This document shows positions 32,746 to 42,625 of a stretch of DNA of 64,000 nucleotides, piece by piece. How positions within the stretch are numbered: position 1 is the stretch's first letter; each line of letters opens with the position of its first letter. The DNA lies in NCBI GenBank assembly GCA_019137255.1, contig WPDH01000337.1:1-64000 (forward strand), written 5' to 3'. The position numbers and the translations under genes were made by a program. This stretch comes from Corinectria fuckeliana (taxonomy: Eukaryota > Ascomycota > Sordariomycetes > Hypocreales > Nectriaceae). Below the pieces are notes generated by a model. The model was not told where the DNA came from. It worked only from the letters and a program-made list of their open reading frames with translations, and did not search any database.

Positions 32746-35612
32746 ATGGCTGCTCCAGTTCCCACACCGGGCGGCGCAGCGCCTGGTGGTTACACGGGCC
32801 AGACAACCTCTACTCCAGCCGCATCTCATGCAACTACAGCTACCTCCACAGGACAAACGGGAACAACTGGCGGAGCCATGTCGAACCAGAACTTGAATCA
32901 GATAGTAAGTCGGCATCTCCTTTTTCGTCGGTTTGCATCATATCTCCGTGCTCTTCACCCGGCCTAGCAACGGGATGAAAATCGCGCCAGAGTTCACCAT
33001 GAAACGTGGCTTGGTGGCTTGTCCAGTCAATGCGAGCCAGAGCTCGTCTTTGAATCACGGTCTTCTACTGAAGGGACAAAGCCTTTCTGAGCTCTTGAGC
33101 ACTTCGGCTTGCAGTCTCGGCCTGCTCAGACATCAACATGCACGACACAGTTGTGCGTCCTTTATACCAGATGACATCCTCGGACAAGATGAACCGGATT
33201 GCCAAAGAACGAAGCGAGGCAAGCCTTGACCTGGTATTGCTGTCATTAATTGTTGAGCTACCGGAGAGATGCTGCCGCGTGCCCTTCTCTTATTGTTGGA
33301 ATTCGGCAATGACGCATTGCCCTGCTACCCTGAGTTACGGATCAATATCAGTTGCAAAGGACACACGCTGACAGCTCTTTTCTGTACAGGTTACCGATTA
33401 TCTTCTCAAGCGAGGGTTCAATCGGACAGAGGAGGTCTTCCGCCAGGAGTCGAAACATCTCGGCCCTGACGGCAAGCCTATCCAGCAGCTTACCAACCTT
33501 GGGCCAAAGAAGTACCAGAAAGCGTTCTCTCTCTTGCGGGAGTGGGTTGGAAACAACTTGGATCTGTACAAGGTAAGCCACATCCACCTTCCACTGAATC
33601 TCTGTCGCTTACTGTTGCAGTTTGAACTCTCAAAACTTCTCTGGCCCATGTTCGTTTACTCGTTCCTGGAACTCATCAACCATGGCTACGCAGAAGATGC
33701 CAAAATATTTCTTCGGGACGTTGGCGTTCATTTTCAGCCAGTCCATGCAGATGACCTTAGGACCTTTACGACCATCACTCTTCCGCAGCACGTCAACGAG
33801 AACTCCATCACGAAGCTTTACAAAGAAAACAAGTATCGCATTCCCTTGAATCAGCATGCCACCGGCGATCTCTTCAACTTCCTGGAGCGAGAGTCCGAGC
33901 AGGGCGGTGCTGTTATTCGACAGCTGCTGGTATCACACTGTCAAATCGACTCGACCGCTCGAGGGCCTATCACTCCCTTCAGCTTTGAGGCCGTCTATAG
34001 GAAGTCAAGGAATATGGAGGTTGAGGAGATCGATACCAACGAAGGCATCCCCGGTGTCAACATTGGCCTGTCCAACAAGGATATCCTAGACCCAACCATG
34101 GTTCTCAAGCTTGGCCCTCTGCCAATGGATGCCGACCTTCGGGATGATGTCCGGGCCGAGATAGAGGACGAAGAGCGACGAAAGCCGCCGGTACCTGGCA
34201 AGACTAGCATGCTGGAAGAGTTCGACCAGAAGATCAAGCGCGAAGATAGCGCTGATGCACCCAGCAGAGCAGACCTTCCGCTGCCCCCATCGCGACCTCG
34301 GGACATTATGCTAGAAATGCAGAAGGTACGGGAGAACCGAGATCGATTCAAGATTGAGGGTCCGACTGGGGGCGTGGGGCTTCCCATCAGCGCATGCATG
34401 TTTACCTTTCATAACAGCCTTGGCAGGTAAGCTACATATCCTCATCTGAAGACTGACTAGAGCGTGCTAACAACATGTAGTATTGCATGTATGGATTTTT
34501 CCAACGACGGTCAGATGGTGGCAGCCGGTACAACCGAGTCGTACATTCGGGTGTGGTCCCTTGACGGCAAGGCTCTTCCTACAATGAACGCACACGAGAA
34601 AGATGCCAAGTTCAACAGTCGTAAGCTGATTGGACATTCCGCACCAGTCTACGACGTGTCATTCTCGGATGCCGTGTCTGGCCCTCCCCAGAAGCTGTTT
34701 GGGGATGAAGGCAAGCCCAACCCGGCGATTGACACGAAGCCTAAGCTCCTCCTCTCTTCATCCGCCGACGGCCAGATTCGCCTCTGGTCTCTGGAGTCCT
34801 GGAGTTGTCTTTGTCTCTACAAGTCTCATGATGGGGCCGTATTCAGGTCGGCTTGGGGCCCTCATGGGCACTATTTCATCAGCGGTGGCTACGACAAGGC
34901 CGTTCGAGTATGGATGCAGGACCATGCCTCACCGCAGCGACTGCTAGTGGGCCACGATACGTCCATTTCGGCACTGGCTTGGCACCCTAATGGCATGTAT
35001 GTCTTTTCCGCCTCCGATGAAACCGACAAGTCGATTCGGATGTGGTCTGTCGTGTCTGGTTCCTGCGTGCGAGTCTTCACTGGGCACAATGACTACATCA
35101 GCGCCTTGGAGTGTGCGCCCAACGGAAAGATTCTGGCGAGCGCCGATTGTGCTGGCAACATCTTCTTTTGGGATCTCGTCACGGGGGCTAGAATCAAGCG
35201 ATCTCGTGGCCACGGAAAAGGTGGCATCTGGTCCCTCAGCTTCAGTGTTGAGTCCACTGTGCTCGCGTCTGGCGGTCAGGATGGCACTGTGCGGTTATGG
35301 GATGTCGAGCTGCCCGCCGATCCTCAGAAGGCCACTCAGCAGCCAGCTGGGCTCGACGCGGCTACGGCTGGGACTGATGGTCCAATTGCCAGCAACGCAC
35401 CGGGTGACACATCGCGAGCCGCGGGCGGTACGTCGGGGCAAACGGGTGCCACAGGGGCGAGCAGTGGAACACACAAGAAAAAGAACAAAGAGGTGATGAT
35501 CACGCCCGACCAGATCAGTGCGTTCCCGACCAAGAAGACACCAGTAATGAAGGTCAAGTTTACGCGGATGAACCTCGTGATAGTGGGAGGCTGCTACGAT
35601 CCAGAGCGTTAG
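32746..35612 (+). CDS. taf5: TFIID subunit TAF5 (LisH, NTD2, WD40)
   Basis: Scaffold subunit of TFIID (in many fungi also of SAGA). Exons 32,746-32,904, 33,390-33,572, 33,621-34,426 and 34,481-35,612 total 2,280 nt, 759 residues. Exon 1 is a Gly/Thr/Ser-rich tail. The LisH motif (NQI|VTDYLLKRGFNRTEEVF, about residues 50-78) is split by intron 1. The TAF5 N-terminal domain 2 follows (about 95-230, including ELSKLLWPMFVYSFLELINH). A charged linker leads to six clear WD40 repeats plus a partial seventh (about 384-745; for example HDTSISALAWHPNGMYVFSA and SGGQDGTVRLWDV). The C-terminal region has a Gly/Thr-rich insert before the last blade and ends GGCYDPER. Intron 1 is long (485 nt) for this region; intron 2 is only 48 nt, in frame and stop-free. 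A GTG-started frame upstream was not used. Confidence 0.92.
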
Positions 35613-36472
35613 GAAGCCGGCTCCAGCAGCAAGACTAGGGGTGGAAAGAAGAAAGAGAGCTTTGCACAAGAGCCATTCCGGTAGCCTACGCGAGTGAAGA
35701 AGGGCGTCAACGGGCACGGAAGACATATGCACTTGTCTGTCTCTCAGTCTGCGAATTGCAGGTCATCAGATACAAGCCGGCATTGGATGCAATTACAGGA
35801 GTTGCGGACAGGAAGGGACGATGACACAACATGCGAGGGTCCATATGCTTTTGGGCGATGGGAGGAAGCTTATGAAGTGGTTTGTTTGTTGATGGCTGGG
35901 TTTTAGTCTACAGGGCGATGCATATCAAGGAAGCTGTACACTATCAGAACGCAAAATCTGGGGGGGAGGGGGGGAAGCACGTGTTTCGAGTAATAGCCAT
36001 CGGCGGGTTGCCTTGTTGATTAGCCTTGGTATCTTCGTTGTGACGATGTCGCGATGCTGTCTCAATCCAATTGTTTTTGGAGCAGCTGGACCTAGCTATT
36101 ATCTAAACGACAGTGATAGTGGGGCCATTCAATGGCCCGAGTGCGGCCGAACTCCAGGGCATGGAGGTCCCCGCCACCTGCATTTGCTGGGTAGCCCAAG
36201 TGTTTCAGTGGTTAAGTGGGAGCTTCAGCGGGCGGTTCAGGTGCCAAGCAAGCCATGGTGGTTACCTATCCGGCGGGGCCACCACATTCCCCAAGCTTCC
36301 CACGCCAGGCCGCTACTTCGGAGGTGGCCCATCGCATCACCACCTCTCACCACCACTTTCATCTCTCACCTCGCACTACTCTCCAATCTACCACCTCACT
36401 CGTTGCCCACGAGCGGAGTACCGCTATTAACTTCGCTTGCTCGCCCATTTGATTCCCCCCCTGCCAACAGCC
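35613..36472. other. Intergenic between TAF5 and VPS5
   Basis: 860 bases holding the TAF5 3' region and VPS5 promoter. A G-rich stretch (35,960-35,975) is followed by a CACGTG E-box-type palindrome at 35,978-35,983. No gene is supported. Confidence 0.5.
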
Positions 36473-38285
36473 ATGGATGTCGAAGAGTCGCCTTGGGCCG
36501 ACTCGTCCCAGAAGCCTCCAGCCGACGGCTCGTCCGCTGCGCCATCAAAGGCATCCTCCGCCGCTCCCGCCGCCTCCTCCTCAACCGCCCCTCGTCCCTC
36601 GCGCGGCCCCCGTCGCCTCGTCGCCCAGCCTACTCGCCTCGAAGCTGTCGATGATCCCCTCGGCCCCCTCGGCGCCGCCTCCGACGACAATGCCTCCGCC
36701 CAGGATGCTCCCCCGGTGCCTCCGCAGAAGGAGCAGATGGTGATCCGCACCTCCATGCCCCAGCAGCAGCAACAACAGCAGCCTCGACGACCTGCGGATC
36801 CTCATCGCATTGACGACGATGAGACAGATGGGCCTCGGGGACCTCGCCCGCCACCTCCTGTCGACGCTGCAGCGCCTAGCAGCACCAGGAGCAGCACCCA
36901 ACCCAGCGTCAGCGTCGAGCAGGCCGCCAAGCCCAGCTTCCAGATCTATGTTGGAGACCCGCACAAGGTTGGCGATCTGACTAGTTCCCACATCGTCTAT
37001 TCTGTGCGAACCAAGGTGAGTCCATTCCGGGGACCTTTCGGGGGTGCGCTACCACCTAGTGGTCTAACATGGCTAACCTCGCGCCCGTAGACAACCTCTA
37101 AGGGTTATAAGCAGCCCGAGTTCGAAGTGAAGCGTCGGTATCGCGACTTCCTTTGGCTCTACAACACCCTTCACGGCAACAACCCCGGCATCGTCGTACC
37201 GCCTCCCCCCGACAAGCAGGCCGTCGGCCGCTTCGACAGCAACTTTGTCGAGAGTCGCCGAGCCGCCCTGGAGAAGATGCTCAACAAGACTGCGATACAC
37301 GCGACCTTGCAGCACGACCCCGACCTCAAGCTGTTCCTCGAAAGCGAGTCTTTCAACGTTGATGTCAAGCAAAAGGAGCGGAGAGACCCGATCCCTAGCG
37401 AGAGCAAAGGCATGTTTGGGTCCTTGGGTATTAGCGTCGGAGGCGGCAGCAAGTTTGTGGAACAGGACGACTGGTTCCACGATCGCAAGGTCTACCTTGA
37501 TGCGCTCGAGAACCAACTCAAGTCTCTGCTCAAGGCTATGGAGACCATGATCGGCCAGCGCAAGATGATGGCCGAGGCGGCCGGCGACTTCTCGGCGTCG
37601 CTACACGCTCTGTCTACGGTCGAACTCTCTCCCTCTCTGTCTGGCCCTCTCGATGCCCTTTCCGAGCTTCAGCTCACCATCCGAGATGTCTATGATCGCC
37701 AGGCCCAGCAGGACGTTCTCACTTTTGGCATTATCATCGAGGAGTACATCCGACTTATCGGCTCGGTCAAGCAGGCGTTTGGCCAGCGCCAAAAGGCCTT
37801 TTACTCATGGCACTCAGCGGAGTCAGAGCTTCAGAAGAAGAAGTCAACGCAGGACAAGCTGCTCCGACAGGGCAAGAGCCAACAGGACCGCTTGAATCAG
37901 ATGGGTGCTGAAGTTGGCGAGTCGGAACGCAAGGTGCATCAGGCTAGGCTCCTGTTTGAGGACATGGGCCGACTGATGCGCAGCGAGCTAGACAGATTCG
38001 AGCGGGAGAAGGTGGAGGACTTCAAGAGCGGCGTTGAGACCTTTCTAGAGAGTGCAGTTGAGGCACAGAAGGAGGTGAGTAGACTCTGTCTACACGGACA
38101 GACCAAAATATGCTGACAATCCATGGCAGCTCATTGAAAAGTGGGAGACGTTCCTGATGCAGCTGGATGCGGAGGACGACGAGGCAGTCTTTTATCGACC
38201 AGCTGTGCACCAGCAGCAGCCGAAGCCCACGGGTGATACTGCAGTCGATCGGGCCCGGGCAAGGATACACGAGGACTCCGACTAA
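36473..38285 (+). CDS. vps5: Sorting nexin Vps5 (PX-BAR), retromer subunit
   Basis: Membrane-bending subunit of the retromer, which recycles sorting receptors from endosomes to the Golgi. Exons 36,473-37,015, 37,091-38,074 and 38,130-38,285 give 1,683 nt, 560 residues. Residues 1-155 are a disordered Pro/Ser/Ala-rich tail with a poly-Gln run. The PX domain (about 160-275) carries the phosphoinositide-binding KRRYRDF at 195-201 and the PPPPDKQ loop, with FQIYVGDPHKVGD at its start. The BAR domain (about 300-545) is a long helical stretch with the GRLMRSELDRFEREK segment typical of Vps5/SNX1. Intron 1 splits the PX domain; both introns have GTGAGT donors, and intron 2 has a TGCTGAC branch site. 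Vps17, its usual partner, is not in the window. Confidence 0.9.
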
Positions 38286-38633
38286 GGGAAGGCCCCCCTT
38301 TGATTAATTTCACGATAACCCACCTTAGAGCGCAAAGCGGGATCTTATTCACAGCGGATAACGACGGGAGTTTCCAAATCGATGGGGAACTGTTTGACTG
38401 TTGAATTTCCGAGTCCGCAGACGCGTGTCTTTTTATATCATACAAGCCTTGAGGCCTCACGCTGTTGTACATATTGAACCACCCCATCTATCCATGCCCC
38501 AGCCTCTCCAAATCTTGCCAGTACGAGTAGTATTCTAGACATAGTACAGGGTACATTCTGACCCCGCTTCCTGGTTTCGGTGTTTAGATCCCAGTGATCC
38601 TCGTTCTAATCCGGCACCCATAGTGCGACAATT
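38286..38633. other. Convergent 3' region between VPS5 and MRPL36
   Basis: 348 bases where two convergent genes end. I see no gene; it holds both 3'UTRs and poly(A) sites. Confidence 0.6.
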
Positions 38634-39131
38634 TTACTTTCTCTTCTTGGCCTGCTTCTTGGGTCCTGTATCCTTCATGGATGTTGATTCCTGAGCAGGC
38701 GCATATCCAGTGATGAGATCTGCATAGCCCTCATCCTCCGCCTCACCGCCGTCCTCCTCAGCCGAGGTTCCGGCGTCGTAGGCACGGCCGTAGCGCTCAC
38801 GGAAAGCAGCCAGCTTACCGGCCTCATCGAGCTCGACGTTCTTGAGCGACTTCTCGCTGGGCTGCCATAGCAGCGAGTTGCGGGTGTCTTTGGAGGCGCG
38901 GTAGATGGGCTGCGGCGAGGTAGTGCGCATGGTGTAGGCGGAGCCGTCGGACAACGTAATGAGCTGCGTGAAGGTGTAGGGACGGCGCGGGCGCGGGATG
39001 AAGGTGGCGTGGCGCACCTGCGTTCGGGACAGGTTGAGGATGGGCGAGGATGTCGAGGAAGTAGAGGAGCGGAGGAGGGTGGTGGTCCGCGTGGGCGTGA
39101 GGGCCACAGGCATGGCGCGGAGGTTTGCCAT
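38634..39131 (-). CDS. mrpl36: Mitochondrial large-subunit ribosomal protein bL31m
   Basis: Component of the mitochondrial 54S ribosomal subunit, the fungal relative of bacterial L31. The 165-residue product begins MANLRAMPVALTPTRTT, an Arg/Ser/Thr-rich, acid-poor presequence. The conserved core follows: RHATFIPRPRRPYTFTQL, the SDGSAYTMRTTSPQPIYRAS segment, and DTRNSLLWQPSEKSLKNVEL. It ends in an acidic stretch and a lysine-rich tail (KKQAKKRK). I chose the ATG at 39,131; the longer frame to 39,200 starts with TTG. No intron is needed. It is divergent from the flavin-reductase gene, and both products have presequence-like N-termini. Confidence 0.85.
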   Translation of the reverse strand: MANLRAMPVALTPTRTTTLLRSSTSSTSSPILNLSRTQVRHATFIPRPRRPYTFTQLITLSDGSAYTMRTTSPQPIYRASKDTRNSLLWQPSEKSLKNVELDEAGKLAAFRERYGRAYDAGTSAEEDGGEAEDEGYADLITGYAPAQESTSMKDTGPKKQAKKRK

Positions 39132-39725
39132 GGCTTTGAAGATGGACGGCAGGGGCGTTGTCGAGCCTTGTGAGGGCAGGGACGTCGGCGAGGAGAGCAA
39201 TTGGGCCCACTGGCGGTGGTGGCGGGTGGTTGTCGTAGGCGATGTGTCGGGCGGTGGTTTTCGATGTTCGCAACGGATGCCGGGTAAAATTTGGGGCGGC
39301 TTCCAGCTACGGTCCCGGGAGTGGATGCTCGTTGATGGACCGGGGTTTCTTATCGATAAGAAACAGAACCTCCCGTCATTTGCACCTCCAAGAAAGCGAA
39401 GCCCGAACGAGCTCGACAGCCAATTTCTGCCAGTGCCGCTTTATTCTACTGACGAGACGACGGAACGACAAGTTGAAAGAACAATGGTCTGTGGACAGCC
39501 ATGAAGGGTCCTCAGGCGTTGCGCAATGGGGCTGGGACTTGGTGGGAGACGGGTCTGCGAGGGGCGAGCATGGGAGGAACAAGGAGGAGATTGAGCTCGA
39601 TGAGGGCGGTGCAGGGCATTATCCAGGAAGCCATGAGACCGAGGAAATGTGAAGGGTGCGGACGAATACGTGGAATGGAAGCCAAACCATCATCATCCTT
39701 CCCTCTGCAAAGGCGCGGAGCTATC
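39132..39725. other. Divergent promoter region between MRPL36 and the flavin-reductase gene
   Basis: 594 bases between two head-to-head genes for probable mitochondrial proteins. No further gene is supported; frames here are GC-rich shadows. Confidence 0.6.
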
Positions 39726-40437
39726 ATGGCGCAACAACAACATCGTGAGCATCACCAATACTTCCCAAGGCGCCGGGCATGGGCTAACTAGTCACCATCT
39801 AGAAACCCCCTCTCGAAGAATACATACATCCTCTGCCCCAAACTCATGGCACACCTCGCCAGCGAAGCCACCGACTACACATCCGACAACATCGGCGCCT
39901 CTCCCCGAACAGCTGCGCTCCGTCATGCGGCTGCTCCCACACTCAGTCGTCGTGTGCACCTCCCGCCAGCCCGGCCCAGACGACGGCCTCCGCGCTATGA
40001 CGATGTCGTCCTTTACATCGTTAACACTCACCCCAACACCACTCATCACATTCAACGTCGCGACACCAAGCCGCACCCTCGACGCCATCCGCGCGAGCTC
40101 GGCTTTCACGGTACACATCCTCGCGGGCGACGCCGCGGGCGCAGCCGTCGCCGCACACTTCACTAGGGGAAACGTCGGGGGCCATGTGCTGGAGGGCCTG
40201 GAGGACGTGGCGTGCGACGGGGACGGCGTGCTGCGGGGCGACGGCGTGCTGTTTGCGCTGCGATGTCGCGTGCTGGACGATGCGGCGGAGGGCGGGCTGG
40301 TGAGGGTGCGGGACCATGTCATTGTGGTTGGAGAGGTGATGGCCATGGTGCCGGTGATGGGGGAGGAGAAGGGCTTTGGGCTTGTGTATGCGGATCGGAA
40401 GTATCGACAGGTCGGGGAGGTGTTGGAGCAGGAGTAG
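39726..40437 (+). CDS. Flavin-reductase-like FMN-binding split-barrel protein, probably mitochondrial
   Basis: Exon 1 (39,726-39,744) and exon 2 (39,803-40,437) join across a 58-nt GTGAGC...CATCTAG intron with a GCTAAC branch site, giving 217 residues. The N-terminus reads MAQQQHQTPSRRIHTSSAPN, an Arg/Ser-rich presequence with a typical mitochondrial cleavage context (RRIHTSS). The flavin-reductase-like domain (about residues 45-215) starts LRSVMRLLPHSVVVCTS, followed by RAMTMSSFTSLTLTPTPLIT and FNVATPSRTLDAIRASSAFT. These correspond to the TxSSFxSVSLxPPL and SxTxxxIxxSxxFxVNxL patterns of this fold. A VRVRDHVIVVGEVMAM block is also present. The true substrate is not known. Without the intron the frame would lack a sensible start. 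Confidence 0.82.
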
Positions 40438-41334
40438 TAGTGGTATGAGGGAGGCGTTTGTCTGGTATCGTATAGAGTGTGTATCTAGTAGACTTGTATA
40501 AGCATCAAAGGACGAGAGCGTCTTGTGGCAACATAGATGTTGTAGATGATGTTCTACGAAGAGAGGGTTGCGTTGTATGATGGCTGTGAAGCTGTTTGGC
40601 AGTTTGGACCAAACCTACACCAAGGATGCTCCCGATGGAGTGCCCGATGCTGGATGGAACTATCCGTTATAAGCGTCCCATGGAAGCTACGACTAGAGAG
40701 AAAACAATGCCATCAGACAAGGACTTTGTCCTAATGCGAGTCTCTCTATTTCCCCTCACCGACTAGGGCTTTGTGCGACACAACTGTTTCAAACTGGGCA
40801 AGGTTGAGATCTAATCCAGCCACATTGTGGGAGTCCTGCGCATCAGCTTATCACAAACTAGGAACACACCACGGCACTGATTGCATGACCCGGAATTGGA
40901 TAGCTTGAGATCGAAAACTTGGCAGTGAATTAGTAGTCTTATTTTCTAGAATTGTGAGCCCTGTGACCCAAGGTGATAGATACTAGGCCTACGTAGTAAG
41001 TTGGTTGGTTGGTGCGTTTGAGGCTTCGGTGAGGACCCTGGCGAACCAGGCTACATGGTCGACAATCGGCCGGGGAAAAGTCTGGGGGCCGACCGCCTCA
41101 CTTTTTTCTTGCTTCTGCTAGTAGGTACCTACCAAGGCAGGGAGGGTATGTATTTTGGAGGTCACGGAGTTCAGCCTCGTTGTGTTGTAGCGTGAGTGTG
41201 CACTGAGCTGAGCTGAGCTGTTTTTGCTGGGGATGTGCCCTGTTTCGTTCGGCACCTGGGAGATGAAGTTTTGACACACTGGAAGGCCCAAATGGCTGTG
41301 TTGTAATGCCCGTGTCCGACAATGGATAATAGCT

Positions 41335-41357
41335 ATCTAGAAGCTTCGACAACGTTC
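41335..41357. promoter_or_regulatory. Candidate five-unit heat-shock element upstream of HSP90
   Basis: The stretch reads ATC-ta-GAA-gc-TTC-ga-CAA-cg-TTC: alternating TTC/GAA triplets spaced by 2 bp, with two one-base mismatches in five units. It lies about 1.3 kb before the HSP90 ATG. This is the HSF binding pattern known from eukaryotes; its use here is inferred. Confidence 0.5.
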
Positions 41358-42266
41358 GTGTTTAGCGAGTGTCGTACGAAAGCACCCTTACTAGTAGTAT
41401 ACCGTTTGATGGTGGGGGATCAAGTGGTACCTGGTCGGTACGGAGCGAGGGACCCAGCTTTGAGAGAACAGACTAGAAGGATGAGGTGAGTTGCCCCCCA
41501 ACCTCTATTTTGTTGCCACCTGCGAAGGGAAAACTGACGAGAAGCTGGAGGAAGAACAGGAGAGGGGGGTTAAACAAAAGGAGCTCTCGGACATTGAGAG
41601 CTGCAAATATTGGTCAAGCAGGATGCAATTGTGTACTTGGGTAATCTCTATAGCAAACGAACTTCATGTCCGGCTCAACAACCGCTGAACGGCACTGCAA
41701 TGGCCTCGCCTCCGCTGCACTGACCACCTCAGGCCTGAGCTGATCGGGCGCACTGACCCCGTAGAAGGCTCTAGCAAGATCCAACCAATCAGTGGGGCCG
41801 CGCGGCGGGCAGCCTGCGTTTGCATGTGGGCGGCAGTGCACCCACTGGCAGTGGACGTTCCACCGAGTGGGCGGGCGCTCCAGCGATCGTTTGGTGGCCT
41901 GCCCAGCGGCCGGCAGGTGGCAGGCACCCGACTCAAGCACTCAGGCAGCTGTACGAAGTACCTAGGGCGGCGCGGTGAGAAGCTGCCATCCCCCTCCCCA
42001 GGCAACTCGGTTGCCTGGGGGGCGCCTTTTGGCCGTAGAATCCCATGGAAGCCTCACGCCCAGGCGAGAAAGAAGGAGGGGCCCGACTGCCCGCCAGCTG
42101 CCAGCCCTTTTTTTCTACTTCACCACCACCTCTCGCCGCTTTTTCTTCCTTCCTCTCTTCCAAACATCCTCTCCTCTGCTGCCGCTTGAGAAATTAGACC
42201 CTCTTCCTCCCAGGAGTCAATTCATCTCTTGTTCATTTTCCTTTCTCCTGTAACGATCACACACAG

Positions 42267-42598
42267 GTATGTGGAAGAAGCCGTCTTGTTCCCCCGCCAT
42301 TCTGCCCGCTTCCCGCTCTCCCGCTCTCTTATCGCTTGGGATGGGTTTTGGCGATTCCAACAACACCTGGCCAAGATGCGGATGCTTTCGTCCTAGAGCT
42401 GCTGCCAGCTGCAATCGTCAACAATCTTTCTCGAACCTCCCCGCGATTACCCCGGAGATTCGGCGTTGCTGGAAGCTTCGTTTCCTTCGACAGGCTTCTA
42501 CACCCCTCCATGACTTTCCAACACCTCCACCCGCCTCACTACAAAACACACCTCGAAGCAAACAATCCGTCCCTGGTTGCTAACTTGCACCTTCACAG
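42267..42598 (+). other. 5'UTR intron of HSP90
   Basis: A GTATGT donor at 42,267 follows ACACACAG. The branch-like GCTAAC is near 42,579 and the acceptor CTTCACAG ends at 42,598, 27 bases before the ATG. The 332-nt size is large for this genome. The enclosed frames have no protein-like content. Confidence 0.65.
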
Positions 42599-42625
42599 TC
42601 ACGATTCCTTTTGATACCCGACATC

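Larger units (their letters stand above)
40438..42625. other. Long intergenic and promoter region of HSP90
   Basis: 2.2 kb without a gene. It holds a candidate heat-shock element (41,335-41,357), a weaker one (41,764-41,781), a CCAAT box (41,785-41,789), a pyrimidine-rich leader (about 42,110-42,265) and a 5'UTR intron (42,267-42,598). Confidence 0.6.
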
